Assembly: GCA_023436775.1 (NCBI GenBank)
Contig: JAEZHW010000024.1
Span: 1-21,075, forward strand
Direction: 5' to 3'
Length of the DNA stretch: 21,075 nt
Source: Actinomycetes bacterium
GTDB lineage: Bacteria; Actinomycetota; Actinomycetes; Actinomycetales; Microbacteriaceae
A model generated the notes under the pieces. The model did no database searches. It worked only from the letters and a program-made list of their open reading frames with translations, and had not been told where the DNA came from. Of the stretch, positions 12,885 through 21,075 are shown one piece after another (position 1 is the stretch's first letter; every line of letters begins with the position of its first letter). Position numbers and translations under genes: made by a program.

Positions 12885-13976
12885 CTACTCCAAGGCGATT
12901 TCCTGATAGGCGGCAAAGAGCAGGGCCGGTTCCGGACCTGCCAGCACCGTCGGCCGGCCAATCGCGTCTAACACGATAAAGCGCAGCATGGACCCGCGCG
13001 CCTTCTTGTCGCGCTGCATCGCCTCGAGCAGTGGGTGCCAGCGATCGCCGGGGTAGGTCATCGGCAAGCCGAGCAGCCCCAGCACGCGTCGGTGCCGGTT
13101 CACGGCCTCGTCGCTCAACTTGCCAGCAATTCGGCCCAGCTCCGCAGCGAAGACCATGCCGACCGAGATTGCGGCACCGTGCCGCCAGGTGTAGCGCTCG
13201 GCGTGCTCGATGGCGTGGCCGAGGGTGTGGCCGTAGTTCAGGATCTCGCGCAAGCCCGACTCTTTGAAGTCCTCGCTGACCACTCGTGCCTTGACTCCCA
13301 CCGCGAGCTCGATCAGACGGCGGAACTCGGGCGTGGTCGGGTCGGTGGCCACGTCCGGGTTTGCCTCGACGATGTCGAGGATCTCGGGCTCGGCGATGAA
13401 GCCGCACTTCACCACCTCGGCAAAGCCGGCGAGCAGTTCATTCCGCGCCAGCGACTGCAGTCGGTCCAGGTCGATGATGACCGCTGCCGGCGCATAGAAG
13501 GCCCCGACCAGGTTCTTGCCTTCGGCGGTGTTGATGCCGGTCTTGCCACCAACGGAGGCGTCCACCATGCCGAGCACCGACGTCGGCACCTGAATCAGCT
13601 TCACCCCACGCAGCCAGGTCGCCGCAACGAAACCCGCGAGGTCGGTCGCAGCCCCGCCGCCGAGACCAATGACCGCGTCGCTGCGGGTGAAGTCGGACTG
13701 GCCCATGATCTGCCAACAGAAGGCAGCCACCTCAACACGCTTCGCGCCCTCAGCATCCGGCACCTCAGCCAGCAGGACCTGCACCGATTCGCCGAGCGCG
13801 GTCCGCAGCCGCTCTGCTTCCGCCGCCAGGGTGGGCTGGTGCACGATGAGCACCTTGCTCACGGTCGGACCGAGCGCATCGGCAATGTGCTGGTCCAGGC
13901 CTCGACCAATCACAATGTCATAGGGATCGGCGCCGCGCACCGAAATGATGGTGGGCTCTGCTGCCTGCTCGCTCAC
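12885..13976 (-). CDS. aroB: 3-dehydroquinate synthase
   Basis: Second shikimate step: DAHP to 3-dehydroquinate, using NAD+ and a divalent metal (usually Zn or Co). The 363-residue protein has the NAD-binding GLGGGAATDLAGF (104-116), DASVGGKTGIN (139-149) with K145, GFAEVVK (184-190) with E187, and the metal site LNYGHTLGHAIE (246-257) with H250 and H254, then H266 in RHGAAISVGM. The His/Glu set matches known dehydroquinate synthases; RHGAA in place of the more common HGEA is, in my recollection, usual in actinobacteria. The GTG start overlaps the aroK stop by four bases (GTGA), so the two are translationally coupled. Confidence 0.97.
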   Translation of the reverse strand: MSEQAAEPTIISVRGADPYDIVIGRGLDQHIADALGPTVSKVLIVHQPTLAAEAERLRTALGESVQVLLAEVPDAEGAKRVEVAAFCWQIMGQSDFTRSDAVIGLGGGAATDLAGFVAATWLRGVKLIQVPTSVLGMVDASVGGKTGINTAEGKNLVGAFYAPAAVIIDLDRLQSLARNELLAGFAEVVKCGFIAEPEILDIVEANPDVATDPTTPEFRRLIELAVGVKARVVSEDFKESGLREILNYGHTLGHAIEHAERYTWRHGAAISVGMVFAAELGRIAGKLSDEAVNRHRRVLGLLGLPMTYPGDRWHPLLEAMQRDKKARGSMLRFIVLDAIGRPTVLAGPEPALLFAAYQEIALE

Positions 13977-14473
13977 GCCTGCTCCTCGAGTCGTCCCTCG
14001 GCCCAGGCGGACGCCTCGGCAATGATCTTGACGGCGGGCTTCGCCGACGTATCGATGGTGTAATCCGCGAGGCGCTGGTAAATCGGCATGCGTTCGGTGA
14101 CGAGCTGCACCCAGCGATCCAGGTCACTGGACAGGGGCCGATCGCCACCGAGGCGCGAGGCCACCGCCTCGGGCGTGGTGGTAAGCAGGAGCACTCGCTC
14201 CTGCTCGAGGTCGCGCTGGGTGTCTTCGTTCACGATCGCGCCGCCGCCGAGGGACACCACGGCGTCATGCTTGAGCGCGTCAGCGACTTCTTCACGCTCC
14301 CAAGCGCGGAACTGGGCCTCACCGAGCTGCGCAAAGATATCCGGGATCGGTCCGTGCTTGGCGGTGATCTTGCGGTCGGTGTCGATGAACTTCACGCCGA
14401 GCTGCCAGGCGAGCACACGACCAAGCTTGGTCTTGCCAGCCGCTGGCGGCCCAATCAGCACAATGCGAGCCAC
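13973..14473 (-). CDS. aroK: Shikimate kinase
   Basis: Fifth shikimate step: it phosphorylates shikimate with ATP. The 166-residue protein begins at once with the P-loop GPPAAGKT (8-15), then the shikimate-binding DTD (31-33), GEAQFRAWE (51-59) with the substrate arginine, GGGA (75-78) and the lid arginine in GGDRPL (109-114). The end shows the adenine-site segment RMPIYQRLADYTIDTS. Length and motif order are typical. The GTG start is two bases after the aroC stop, and its own stop overlaps aroB. It is part of a tight aroC-aroK-aroB run. Confidence 0.97.
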   Translation of the reverse strand: MARIVLIGPPAAGKTKLGRVLAWQLGVKFIDTDRKITAKHGPIPDIFAQLGEAQFRAWEREEVADALKHDAVVSLGGGAIVNEDTQRDLEQERVLLLTTTPEAVASRLGGDRPLSSDLDRWVQLVTERMPIYQRLADYTIDTSAKPAVKIIAEASAWAEGRLEEQA

Positions 14474-14475
14474 TG

Positions 14476-15684
14476 CTAGTCCAGCGGACGCAGGTCGACA
14501 CCGGTGCGCAGCGACTCGGGAATCGCGGCCAGGTAGCCTTCGAGGTTGCGCTTGGTCTCACCGATAGAGTCGCCACCGAACTTCTCGAGCACCGCCTCCG
14601 CGAGGACCAAGGCGACCATCGCCTCGGCGACGACACCGGCGGCCGGCACGGCACACACGTCCGAACGCTGGTGGTGGGCCGTTGCCGGCTCCCCCGTGGC
14701 CAGATCCACGGTGCGCAGTGCGTGCGGCACGGTCGAGATCGGCTTCATCGCAGCGGTCACCCGCAGCACCACACCGGTGCTCATACCGCCTTCAATGCCA
14801 CCGGCACGGTTCGAGGCGCGGTGAATGCCTTCCGGTCCGTGCGACAGTTCATCGTGGGCACGCGATCCGGGGCGGGCTGCCGTGGCAAACCCGTCACCGA
14901 CACCCACACCCTTGATCGCCTGAATGCCCATCAGGGCTGCGGCCAATTTTGCGTCAAGTCGGCGGTCCCAGTGCACGTGCGAGCCGAGTCCCGGGGGCAC
15001 CCCGTAGGCAAGCACCTCGACTTCGCCGCCGAGCGTGTCGCCCTCGTCGTGGGCGCGGTCAATGCGTTCCACCATCGCGGCCGAGGTCTCGGCGTGGAAG
15101 CACCGCAACGGGTCAGCGTCCAGCGCGTCCACATCGTCCGGGGTCGGCAGGGCGGCACCCTCAGGCACTCGCACGGTCTCGATCGAGGTGGTGTGACTGA
15201 CCAGACGGATGCCCAGTTCCCCGAGGAACGCCTTCGCCACCGCACCGAGGGCCACGCGTGCCGCCGTCTCACGGGCGCTGGCTCGCTCCAGGATCGGTCG
15301 GGCCTCCGGGAAGTCGTACTTCTGCATACCGACCAAGTCGGCGTGCCCGGGACGCGGACGCGTCAGGGCGGCGCCACGGCCCTTGGGCAGGGTCTCCGGA
15401 TCCACCGGTTCGGCGTTCATCACCTCGGTCCAGCGCGGCCACTCGCTGTTGCCAATGCGCAGCGCGATCGGCGAGCCCAGGCTGTAGCCGTGGCGGACAC
15501 CGCCGGACACCGTGAGCACGTCCTCCTCGAACTTCATCCGAGCACCACGGCCATAGCCGAGGCGGCGACGCGCGAGGTCATCGCGAATCGCCTGGAGCGG
15601 GAGTGGGATCCCCGCAGGGAGCCCCTCGATCACAGCGACAAGTTCGGGTCCGTGAGATTCACCGGCAGTCAGCCAACGCAGCAT
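14476..15684 (-). CDS. aroC: Chorismate synthase
   Basis: Last shikimate step: it turns EPSP into chorismate with reduced FMN as cofactor. The 402-residue protein shows the full signature: MLRWLTAGESHG with H11, the basic LGYGRGARM (42-50), RPRPGHADLVGMQKYDFPEARP (109-130) with H114, ERASARETAARVA (133-145) and GGIEGGMSTG. The ATG has AGGA seven bases upstream in the 56-base gap after aroE. That gap holds no TANNNT box, so aroC is probably read from upstream. The aroA enzyme that supplies its substrate is not in the window. Confidence 0.98.
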   Translation of the reverse strand: MLRWLTAGESHGPELVAVIEGLPAGIPLPLQAIRDDLARRRLGYGRGARMKFEEDVLTVSGGVRHGYSLGSPIALRIGNSEWPRWTEVMNAEPVDPETLPKGRGAALTRPRPGHADLVGMQKYDFPEARPILERASARETAARVALGAVAKAFLGELGIRLVSHTTSIETVRVPEGAALPTPDDVDALDADPLRCFHAETSAAMVERIDRAHDEGDTLGGEVEVLAYGVPPGLGSHVHWDRRLDAKLAAALMGIQAIKGVGVGDGFATAARPGSRAHDELSHGPEGIHRASNRAGGIEGGMSTGVVLRVTAAMKPISTVPHALRTVDLATGEPATAHHQRSDVCAVPAAGVVAEAMVALVLAEAVLEKFGGDSIGETKRNLEGYLAAIPESLRTGVDLRPLD

Positions 15685-15740
15685 GCTTCCATCCTGCCAT
15701 GTTCAGCGCCTCGCCATCGGCCTTGATGACGGTGTGGAGC

Positions 15741-16640
15741 CTAGGAATGCTCGTCGCCAGCCCCCGCAGGCACGCCGAGCCAGGCTGCGTCGAGGTCACG
15801 TCCCACTGCGGCACGCATGACCGCAAGCACCTCCGCCTCGCGCGGCAGCGGCTGTTCCGGCGAGCCGAGCACGAAGATTCGCTGTTGCAGAACCGCCTGA
15901 TGAATCAACATGTCGATCCCGGGAATGACTACCCCACCAGCCTGTTGCCAGCGCTCCGCAGCCGGTGATGGCCAGGGGCTGTACGAGGCCTCAAACAAGG
16001 CCTGACGGCACAGCGAATCCGGCGCGTCAGTCGGGAAGCCGTTGGCCGCCGGGATGGTATTGACGACAAGATCGATGTCCGCCTCACGAAGGGCAACGGC
16101 CTCGGCAACGTCGGCGAGAGCGACCACCGCTGTGTCGATACCGAAGGCGCTGCTCAGCTCCTGCATGGCGGTCGCTTTCGCCGGGTCACGCAGTACCACG
16201 GTGGCCCGGGTCGCTCCGATGCCATGCACGGTCGCCAGCAGCGAGCCCGCGGTCGCGCCGCCCCCAAAAAACACCACGTGCCGAACCCGGTCCACCCCCG
16301 CGTCACGCAGCGCGGCGGCGGCTCCAGGCACATCAGTGTTCCAGCCGCGCCGTCCGCGCTCATCGAGACGGACCGTGTTCACTGCCTGCAATTGCGCGGC
16401 CGCTGGATCAACCCAGTCTAGTGTGTCGAGAGCGACACGCTTCAGCGGCATGGTGAGTGAGAGACCCCGCCAGGCTGCGTCCAGGCTCGCCAAGAAGGAG
16501 GTGTAACCGGCTTCGTCCACCTGATGCCGCCCGTAGTGCCACGCCAGCCCCTGCAGGGCGAAGGCGGCGCGATGCAACCGCGGCGACAACGAATGCCCGA
16601 TCGGGCTACCCAGCACCGCGAACTGGAGCGAAGACGTCAC
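15741..16640 (-). CDS. aroE: Shikimate dehydrogenase
   Basis: Fourth shikimate step: it reduces 3-dehydroshikimate to shikimate, usually with NADPH. The 299-residue protein has the substrate-binding S17 and S19 in GHSLSP, SLTMPLK (61-67) with catalytic K67, AVNTV (86-90) with N88, GWNTDVPG (99-106) with catalytic D103, the nucleotide-binding FGGGATAG (125-132) and the closing GIDMLIHQAVLQ (241-252). It is slightly long because of a C-terminal tail. The GTG start has AAGGA nine bases upstream, overlapping the mltG stop codon (TAAGGA), so it is probably translated with mltG. Some relatives of AroE are quinate dehydrogenases, but the aro context favours the shikimate role. Confidence 0.94.
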   Translation of the reverse strand: MTSSLQFAVLGSPIGHSLSPRLHRAAFALQGLAWHYGRHQVDEAGYTSFLASLDAAWRGLSLTMPLKRVALDTLDWVDPAAAQLQAVNTVRLDERGRRGWNTDVPGAAAALRDAGVDRVRHVVFFGGGATAGSLLATVHGIGATRATVVLRDPAKATAMQELSSAFGIDTAVVALADVAEAVALREADIDLVVNTIPAANGFPTDAPDSLCRQALFEASYSPWPSPAAERWQQAGGVVIPGIDMLIHQAVLQQRIFVLGSPEQPLPREAEVLAVMRAAVGRDLDAAWLGVPAGAGDEHS

Positions 16641-16652
16641 CGCACCACGTCC

Positions 16653-17789
16653 TTATGCGCAGTACTTGGCGTTTTCGGAACTCGCGGCACACCAGCGCCG
16701 GAGCTGGTCCACCCCGGCGAGGTGCTCCGACAGGGTCACCGAGAACTTGGTCTCGCCCGTCTTGAGATTCACCGGCACGAAGTACATCCACTTCCCCTTG
16801 ACCGGATGCAAGGCTGCATCGATGGCTAGGTCACCAGCGGCGCCGATTGGGCCGATCGGCAGGCCCGCATTCGCGTAGGTGTTGTACTTGTTGGACTTGT
16901 CAGCCCGCTCCGCGTCCGAGGTCCAGACCGAGTCCGTCCGGCCGGTGCCGTACGAAACGGTCGCGTCAGACTCCAGCTTCCATCCCTGGTCAATGCGGTT
17001 CTTGAACACGCGGCTGACCTTGTAGAAGTCTTCCTTGCGCGAACCCGCCTCACGCTGAATGACCGACGCCATCGTCAGGACCTTGTGCCGGTCCTTTTCA
17101 GCCACGCCAGCGCGGTCCAGCGACTGATACGTCCTGTTGACCATCACCTGGAGGATCTCGCCCGCGCTGAGGTGCGGGGCAAACTCATACTTCGCCGGGA
17201 AGAGGTAGCCCTCCACGGTCGGCGCCTGGCTCGGCAGGCCGAGACCCTGCAGATCCTTCGCCGCCTCGGCGAACTCCTCGCGCGGAATACCGGTCGCCTC
17301 GGCGAGGCGGTCCAAGACCTTGTGGTACGAGATACCCTCGTGGATGAGGACGGAGTTCACCACCAGATTGGCCGGGTTGGTCACCGCAGCAAGCGCCGCC
17401 TCGGCGCTCATCCGCAGAGCCAGGCGATAGGTGCCCGGGATCAAGACCGGTTCCGGAACGGCCGCCACGGCAGCGTCGCGGAAGCTCTGCGGCGAGGCCA
17501 CCACATCCAGTGATGCAAGTTCATCGGCGAGGCCCCAGGCCGTCTGACCCGCGCGAACGGTGACCAGCACCTCGCCAGTGCCCTCCCCCACGTAGTCCTT
17601 CACCTGCTCCCAGCCGAGTGCTCGTGCGATCCGGTCACCGAACACGCTCCAGCCGACCACACCGCCGACGAGGGCCACCACCAGCACGATGGCCGTCACC
17701 ATGGGCCAGGTACGGCGCTTGCGCTCCGGACGCGCCATCGGCACCGGCTTGCGGCCATGTGCGTAGCGGTTGGTCTGCGGATCGGTCAC
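16653..17789 (-). CDS. mltG: Endolytic murein transglycosylase MltG
   Basis: A membrane-anchored lytic transglycosylase that cuts nascent glycan strands and so sets their length. Counting from the start chosen here (378 residues): a cytoplasmic basic N-terminus, one membrane helix (about 29-49), a LysM-like region (VTVRAGQTAWGLADEL, about 76-91) and the YceG catalytic domain. Landmarks are EGYLFPAKYEF (193-203), ASVIQREAG with catalytic glutamate E247, YNTYANAGLPIGPIGAAG and MYFVPVN. I use the GTG at 17789, not the one at 17795, because AAGGA is six bases before the former and directly touches the latter. A TAGCCT box lies upstream. aroE follows 12 bases after the stop. Confidence 0.95.
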   Translation of the reverse strand: MTDPQTNRYAHGRKPVPMARPERKRRTWPMVTAIVLVVALVGGVVGWSVFGDRIARALGWEQVKDYVGEGTGEVLVTVRAGQTAWGLADELASLDVVASPQSFRDAAVAAVPEPVLIPGTYRLALRMSAEAALAAVTNPANLVVNSVLIHEGISYHKVLDRLAEATGIPREEFAEAAKDLQGLGLPSQAPTVEGYLFPAKYEFAPHLSAGEILQVMVNRTYQSLDRAGVAEKDRHKVLTMASVIQREAGSRKEDFYKVSRVFKNRIDQGWKLESDATVSYGTGRTDSVWTSDAERADKSNKYNTYANAGLPIGPIGAAGDLAIDAALHPVKGKWMYFVPVNLKTGETKFSVTLSEHLAGVDQLRRWCAASSENAKYCA

Positions 17790-17830
17790 GCGCACTCCTT
17801 GTGGATCGTTGCTAGGGCCGGTTGTGGTGG

Positions 17831-17836
17831 AGGCTA
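17831..17836 (-). promoter_or_regulatory. Candidate -10 box for mltG-aro genes
   Basis: The minus strand reads TAGCCT in the gap between ruvX and mltG, about 41 bases before the chosen mltG start, giving a leader of about 35 bases with AAGGA near its end. It would let mltG and the aro genes be expressed apart from alaS-ruvX. Confidence 0.4.
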
Positions 17837-17857
17837 TCGCACCACGGGCAATCGGGT

Positions 17858-18331
17858 CTAGGTCAGGGCCTGGCCAGGCTCGCGCCCGGTGCTGCGCTCG
17901 CTGTCGAGCGCGTGCTGGAGCAGGATAACAGCGGCAGCTTGGTCAATGACGGGCTTCTGCTTGCGGGTGGAACGCCCGGTCGTGCGCATTGCACTCTGCG
18001 CGCTGGTGGTGGTGAGTCGCTCATCCACGAGCCGGATCGGCACGCTGGTCACCTGGGCCAGTGCGTGCGCAAAATCCAGCGCATCCTGCGTCGACGGGGT
18101 GTGTCCGCCGGATAACGACAACGGCAAGCCCACGATGACTTCGACCGGTTCCAGCTCCGTGATCAGTGCGAGCAACCGTTGCAAATCCTGGCTCTGCACC
18201 GGCTCGACATCGGCCGCCCACGTCCGCGCCACCGTCTCGACCGGGGTCGCCAACAGACCGTCCCGGTCGCTGCGGGCCACGCCAATGCGTGCGCGACCCA
18301 CGTCGATGCCGAGGCGAACGCCCTGACGCAT
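17858..18331 (-). CDS. ruvX: RuvX (YqgF) nuclease, putative Holliday junction resolvase
   Basis: An RNase H-like fold nuclease; family members have been linked to Holliday junction resolution and to 16S rRNA 5'-end maturation. The 157-residue protein has the three acidic active-site positions: D10 in GIDVGRARIGVA, E104 in LVDERLTT and D130 in KPVIDQAAAVILLQ. EVIVGLPLSLSG (64-75) is the other family signature. The ATG overlaps the alaS stop by one base (TAATG), so it is translated with alaS. An alaS-ruvX-mltG order is common in actinobacteria. Which activity dominates cannot be told from sequence. Confidence 0.94.
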   Translation of the reverse strand: MRQGVRLGIDVGRARIGVARSDRDGLLATPVETVARTWAADVEPVQSQDLQRLLALITELEPVEVIVGLPLSLSGGHTPSTQDALDFAHALAQVTSVPIRLVDERLTTTSAQSAMRTTGRSTRKQKPVIDQAAAVILLQHALDSERSTGREPGQALT

Positions 18332-20988
18332 TACCCCTGGAGCCCTGCGCGAACGGCCTGCAACGCCTCCCCGAGGGCTTCGGCGCGCGTACCACCGCCC
18401 TGAGCCATGTCGTCCTTGCCGCCGCCACCGCCGCCGAGGACGGTGGCTGCCGCCTTGGCCAGCACGCCAGCCTTAGCGCCTGCTGCCCGCGCTGCCTCGT
18501 TCGTCGCGATCACCACGGCGGGCTTGCCATCGACAACACCGCCAAGAGCAACGACGGCGGCCTCGGTGCCGAGGCGGGCACGCAGCTGGTTCACCAGCGA
18601 ACGAATCTCATCGGCCGAGCCGAGCGAGCCGAGGTCCTCGGCCACCAGGCGAACGTCACCGACCCGCTCTGCGGCGGCCTCGAGCTGCGGCAGCCGTGCA
18701 CCGAGTTCCTTCGCCTTGAGCTCCGCGACGGTGCGCTCAGCTTGCTTGAGCTGCGCGGACAGTTCCGTGATGCGCTCGGCGAGCTGCTCCCGCGGTGCCT
18801 TCAGGTCCGCACTGAGCTGGGCAACCAGAGCCCGTTCGGCGGCGAACTCGCGGAAGGCGTCCATGCCCACGAGCGCCTCGACACGGCGGGCGCTCGAGCC
18901 AACCGAAGACTCAGACACCAGGTTGATGATGCCAATTTCAGCGCTGCGCGAGACGTGCGTCCCGGCGCAGAGCTCACGTGACCACTCACCACCGATGTCG
19001 ACCATCCGCACCAACTGACCGTACTTTTCGCCGAACAGCGCCATCGCACCCAGCGACTTCGCCTCGTCCAGCGGCAGCACCCGCGTGACCACTTCGTGGT
19101 TGGCACGCAGCGCCAGGTTCGCGACCTCTTCGACCTCAGTCCGCGCCTGCGCGGACAGCGCCTGGTTCCAGGAGAAGTCGAGGCGCATGTAGCCAGCCTT
19201 GTTGTAGGAACCGGCCTGCTGTGCGTCCTTGCCCATCACCTCGCGGAGTGCAGCGTGAATGACGTGGGTCGCCGAGTGGGCTTGGTTGGCACCGCGGCGG
19301 TATTCGGCATCCACGATGGTGGTGGCAGTGTCCCCAACGCCGATCGTGCCACTCAGCACCTCGACGCGGTGGCTCACCAGGCCCGGTACCGGCTTCTGCA
19401 CATCCAGCACAGTGGCTTCGAAGCCTGGACCGACAATGCGGCCAGCATCAGAGTCCTGGCCACCACTTTCGGCGTACAGCGAGGTCTCAGTGAGGATGAC
19501 CTCGACCACCTGGCCCTGGGTTGCGCTGGTGACGCTCTGGCCATCCACGATCAAGCCCAACACCGTGCCATCGGTCACCAGGTCGGTGTAGCCGACGAAG
19601 TTGGTTTCGCCCTTGCTGCGCAGGTCAGAGTAGATCGACAGGTCAGCTAGTGCCTGCTTCTTGCTCTTGGCATCGGCCTTGGCACGGGCCTTCTGCTCGC
19701 TCATCAGGCGGTCGAAGGCGGTGCGGTCAACGCTGAGGCCTGCCTCTTCGGCGATTTCTAGCGTCAGGTCAATCGGGAAGCCGTAGGTGTCGTGCAGCAG
19801 GAAGGCGGTGGCGCCATCGAGCTTCTCGGCACCGGATTCCTTGCCCTTGGTCACGGCCAGGTCCAGAATCTGGGTGCCACCGGCCAGGGTGCGCAGGAAA
19901 GCTTCCTCTTCGCCGTAGGCGAGGCGGGAGATGCGATCGTAGTCGCTGGCCACCTCGGGGTAGATCGGCGCCATCGCGTCGCGGCTCACCGGCAGCAGTT
20001 CCGGCAGCGAGGCCTCCTGCACTCCCAGCAGTCGCATCGCCCGGATCGAGCGACGCAGCAGACGCCGAAGCACATAGCCGCGGCCCTCGTTCGACGGCGT
20101 GACGCCGTCCGCGATCAGCATCAACGAGGACCGGACGTGGTCGGCAATCACGCGGAAGCGCACATCGTCCACCGGGTTCGCACCGTAGCGCTTGCCCGAC
20201 AGTTCCGCGGCACGGTCCAGGACCGGACGGACCTGGTCGGTCTCGTACATGTTCTCGACGCCCTGCTTGATGAACGCGACGCGCTCCAAGCCCATGCCGG
20301 TGTCAATGTTCTTATTCGGCAGCTCACCGAGGATCTCGAACTCGGTCTTGCTGGTGCCCTCGCCACGCAGATACTGCATGAAGACGAGGTTCCAGATTTC
20401 GACGTACCGGTCGTCGTCCGTGGCCGGACCACCGTCGATGCCGTACTTGGGGCCCCGGTCGAAGAAAATCTCAGAGCAGGGGCCGGCCGGACCCGGTTGG
20501 CCGGTGGACCAGTAGTTGGTGTCCTTGTCGAGGCGCTGGATACGCTCGTCCGGCAGGCCAGCGATCTTCTTCCAGAAGTGGATTGCCTCGTCGTCGTCCT
20601 TGTAGACCGTGACCCAGAGGTCCCTCTCGTCGAAGGCGTAGCCACCTTCCGCCTCGGACTTCGTCAGCAGATCCCAGGCAAAGCCGATGGCTTCTTCCTT
20701 GAAGTAGTCACCGAAGGAGAAGTTGCCGTTCATCTGGAAGAAGGTGCCGTGCCGCGGGGTGCGGCCCACTTCTTCGATGTCGTTGGTGCGAATGCACTTC
20801 TGCACGCTGGTCGCGCGCGGAAACGGCGGCGGCACCAGGCCGGTCAGGTACGGAACAAAGGGCACCATACCCGCAACAGTGAACAGCAGCGTCGGGTCAT
20901 CACTGACCAGTGACGCCGAGGGAACGACCGTGTGGCCGCGCTCGCCAAAATAGTTCAACCAACGGTTACGGATATCGGCACTCTGCAT
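18331..20988 (-). CDS. alaS: Alanyl-tRNA synthetase
   Basis: Charges tRNA-Ala and clears mischarged Ser and Gly through its editing domain. The 885-residue protein is full length. The class II catalytic domain (about 1-240) shows GRTPRHGTFFQMNGNFSFGD and DTGMGLERVAF; the tRNA-binding region follows with GVTPSNEGRGYVLRRLLRR (295-313). The editing domain has HSATH (H571, H575) and CAGTH (C674, H678), the zinc set, then a coiled coil (about 725-765) and the C-Ala domain with a Gly-rich GGGGGGKDDMAQGGG. The ATG at 20988 gives the standard MQSADIRNRW start. It heads the minus-strand block, and no T-box or other riboswitch is seen in the 87 bases before it. Confidence 0.98.
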   Translation of the reverse strand: MQSADIRNRWLNYFGERGHTVVPSASLVSDDPTLLFTVAGMVPFVPYLTGLVPPPFPRATSVQKCIRTNDIEEVGRTPRHGTFFQMNGNFSFGDYFKEEAIGFAWDLLTKSEAEGGYAFDERDLWVTVYKDDDEAIHFWKKIAGLPDERIQRLDKDTNYWSTGQPGPAGPCSEIFFDRGPKYGIDGGPATDDDRYVEIWNLVFMQYLRGEGTSKTEFEILGELPNKNIDTGMGLERVAFIKQGVENMYETDQVRPVLDRAAELSGKRYGANPVDDVRFRVIADHVRSSLMLIADGVTPSNEGRGYVLRRLLRRSIRAMRLLGVQEASLPELLPVSRDAMAPIYPEVASDYDRISRLAYGEEEAFLRTLAGGTQILDLAVTKGKESGAEKLDGATAFLLHDTYGFPIDLTLEIAEEAGLSVDRTAFDRLMSEQKARAKADAKSKKQALADLSIYSDLRSKGETNFVGYTDLVTDGTVLGLIVDGQSVTSATQGQVVEVILTETSLYAESGGQDSDAGRIVGPGFEATVLDVQKPVPGLVSHRVEVLSGTIGVGDTATTIVDAEYRRGANQAHSATHVIHAALREVMGKDAQQAGSYNKAGYMRLDFSWNQALSAQARTEVEEVANLALRANHEVVTRVLPLDEAKSLGAMALFGEKYGQLVRMVDIGGEWSRELCAGTHVSRSAEIGIINLVSESSVGSSARRVEALVGMDAFREFAAERALVAQLSADLKAPREQLAERITELSAQLKQAERTVAELKAKELGARLPQLEAAAERVGDVRLVAEDLGSLGSADEIRSLVNQLRARLGTEAAVVALGGVVDGKPAVVIATNEAARAAGAKAGVLAKAAATVLGGGGGGKDDMAQGGGTRAEALGEALQAVRAGLQG

Positions 20989-21075
20989 GGAAGTTGTTCA
21001 GTTCTTGATCGGGCCCGAGGGGGTCGGGCAACAGCGCGTTCCCGGGGGCCGCCGGGGGGGGGGCGGGGCGCCCGC
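20989..21075. other. Upstream of alaS; G-rich contig end
   Basis: About 50 bases of ordinary leader for alaS are followed by a very G/C-rich tail, with ten consecutive G at 21054-21063. A short palindrome, TCGGGCCCGA, lies at 21009-21018. No TANNNT box is clear on the minus strand. The tail looks unlike the rest of the window and may be an assembly edge. Confidence 0.4.

Noticed and set aside
20989..21075. T-box or other riboswitch upstream of alaS
   Set aside because: No specifier stem, antiterminator signature or conserved aptamer bases can be seen in the 87 available bases.

Overview
The window is a 21 kb piece of a high-GC actinobacterial chromosome. The evidence is the actinobacteria-specific cytochrome oxidase subunit IV (CtaF), the DUF3043 protein, the gene order alaS-ruvX-mltG-aroE-aroC-aroK-aroB-aroQ-efp-nusB, frequent GTG starts, and TANNNT-type -10 boxes, several of them right next to start codons. 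The order hisD / nrdR / pyrD / DUF3043 and the single MurC-like gene would suit Micrococcales or a close relative, but I cannot fix a genus. I count 22 protein genes. I see no tRNA, rRNA, CRISPR array, insertion sequence or prophage, and no gap between genes longer than about 185 bases.

Layout. Positions 25-3040 (minus): ctaC-ctaD-ctaF, the core of an aa3 cytochrome c oxidase. 3225-3785 (plus): a hotdog-fold thioesterase, ending at a hairpin it shares with the convergent gene erpA (3873-4259, minus), an Fe-S carrier. 4323-5744 (minus) is an M20 metallopeptidase, divergent from and nearly touching a DUF3043 membrane protein (5786-6343, plus). A strong hairpin separates that gene from the minus-strand group pyrD, nrdR, SRPBCC, hisD (6403-9809). 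A divergent promoter region then leads to a plus-strand MurC-like ligase (9913-11178). The rest is one minus-strand block, 11248-20988, read alaS, ruvX, mltG, aroE, aroC, aroK, aroB, aroQ, efp, nusB.

How the genes work together. The aro genes cover shikimate pathway steps 2 (aroB), 3 (aroQ), 4 (aroE), 5 (aroK) and 7 (aroC). Step 1 (DAHP synthase) and step 6 (aroA) are not in the window. They are packed with translation and transcription genes (alaS, efp, nusB), a DNA maintenance gene (ruvX) and a cell-wall gene (mltG). Several joins overlap by 1 or 4 bases, so translation is probably coupled. Internal -10 boxes before mltG, aroQ and efp suggest sub-operons.

Most of the window is ordinary core genome. 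The best candidate for something less described is the MurC-like ligase at 9913-11178: all Mur ligase motifs are intact, but it lies outside any division/cell-wall cluster and has unusual signature variants. Secondary points are a repeated TAGNNT -10 motif, often at leaderless spacing, the head-to-head starts of the M20 and DUF3043 genes, and an EF-P loop reading PGKGG. Both window ends look like contig edges.
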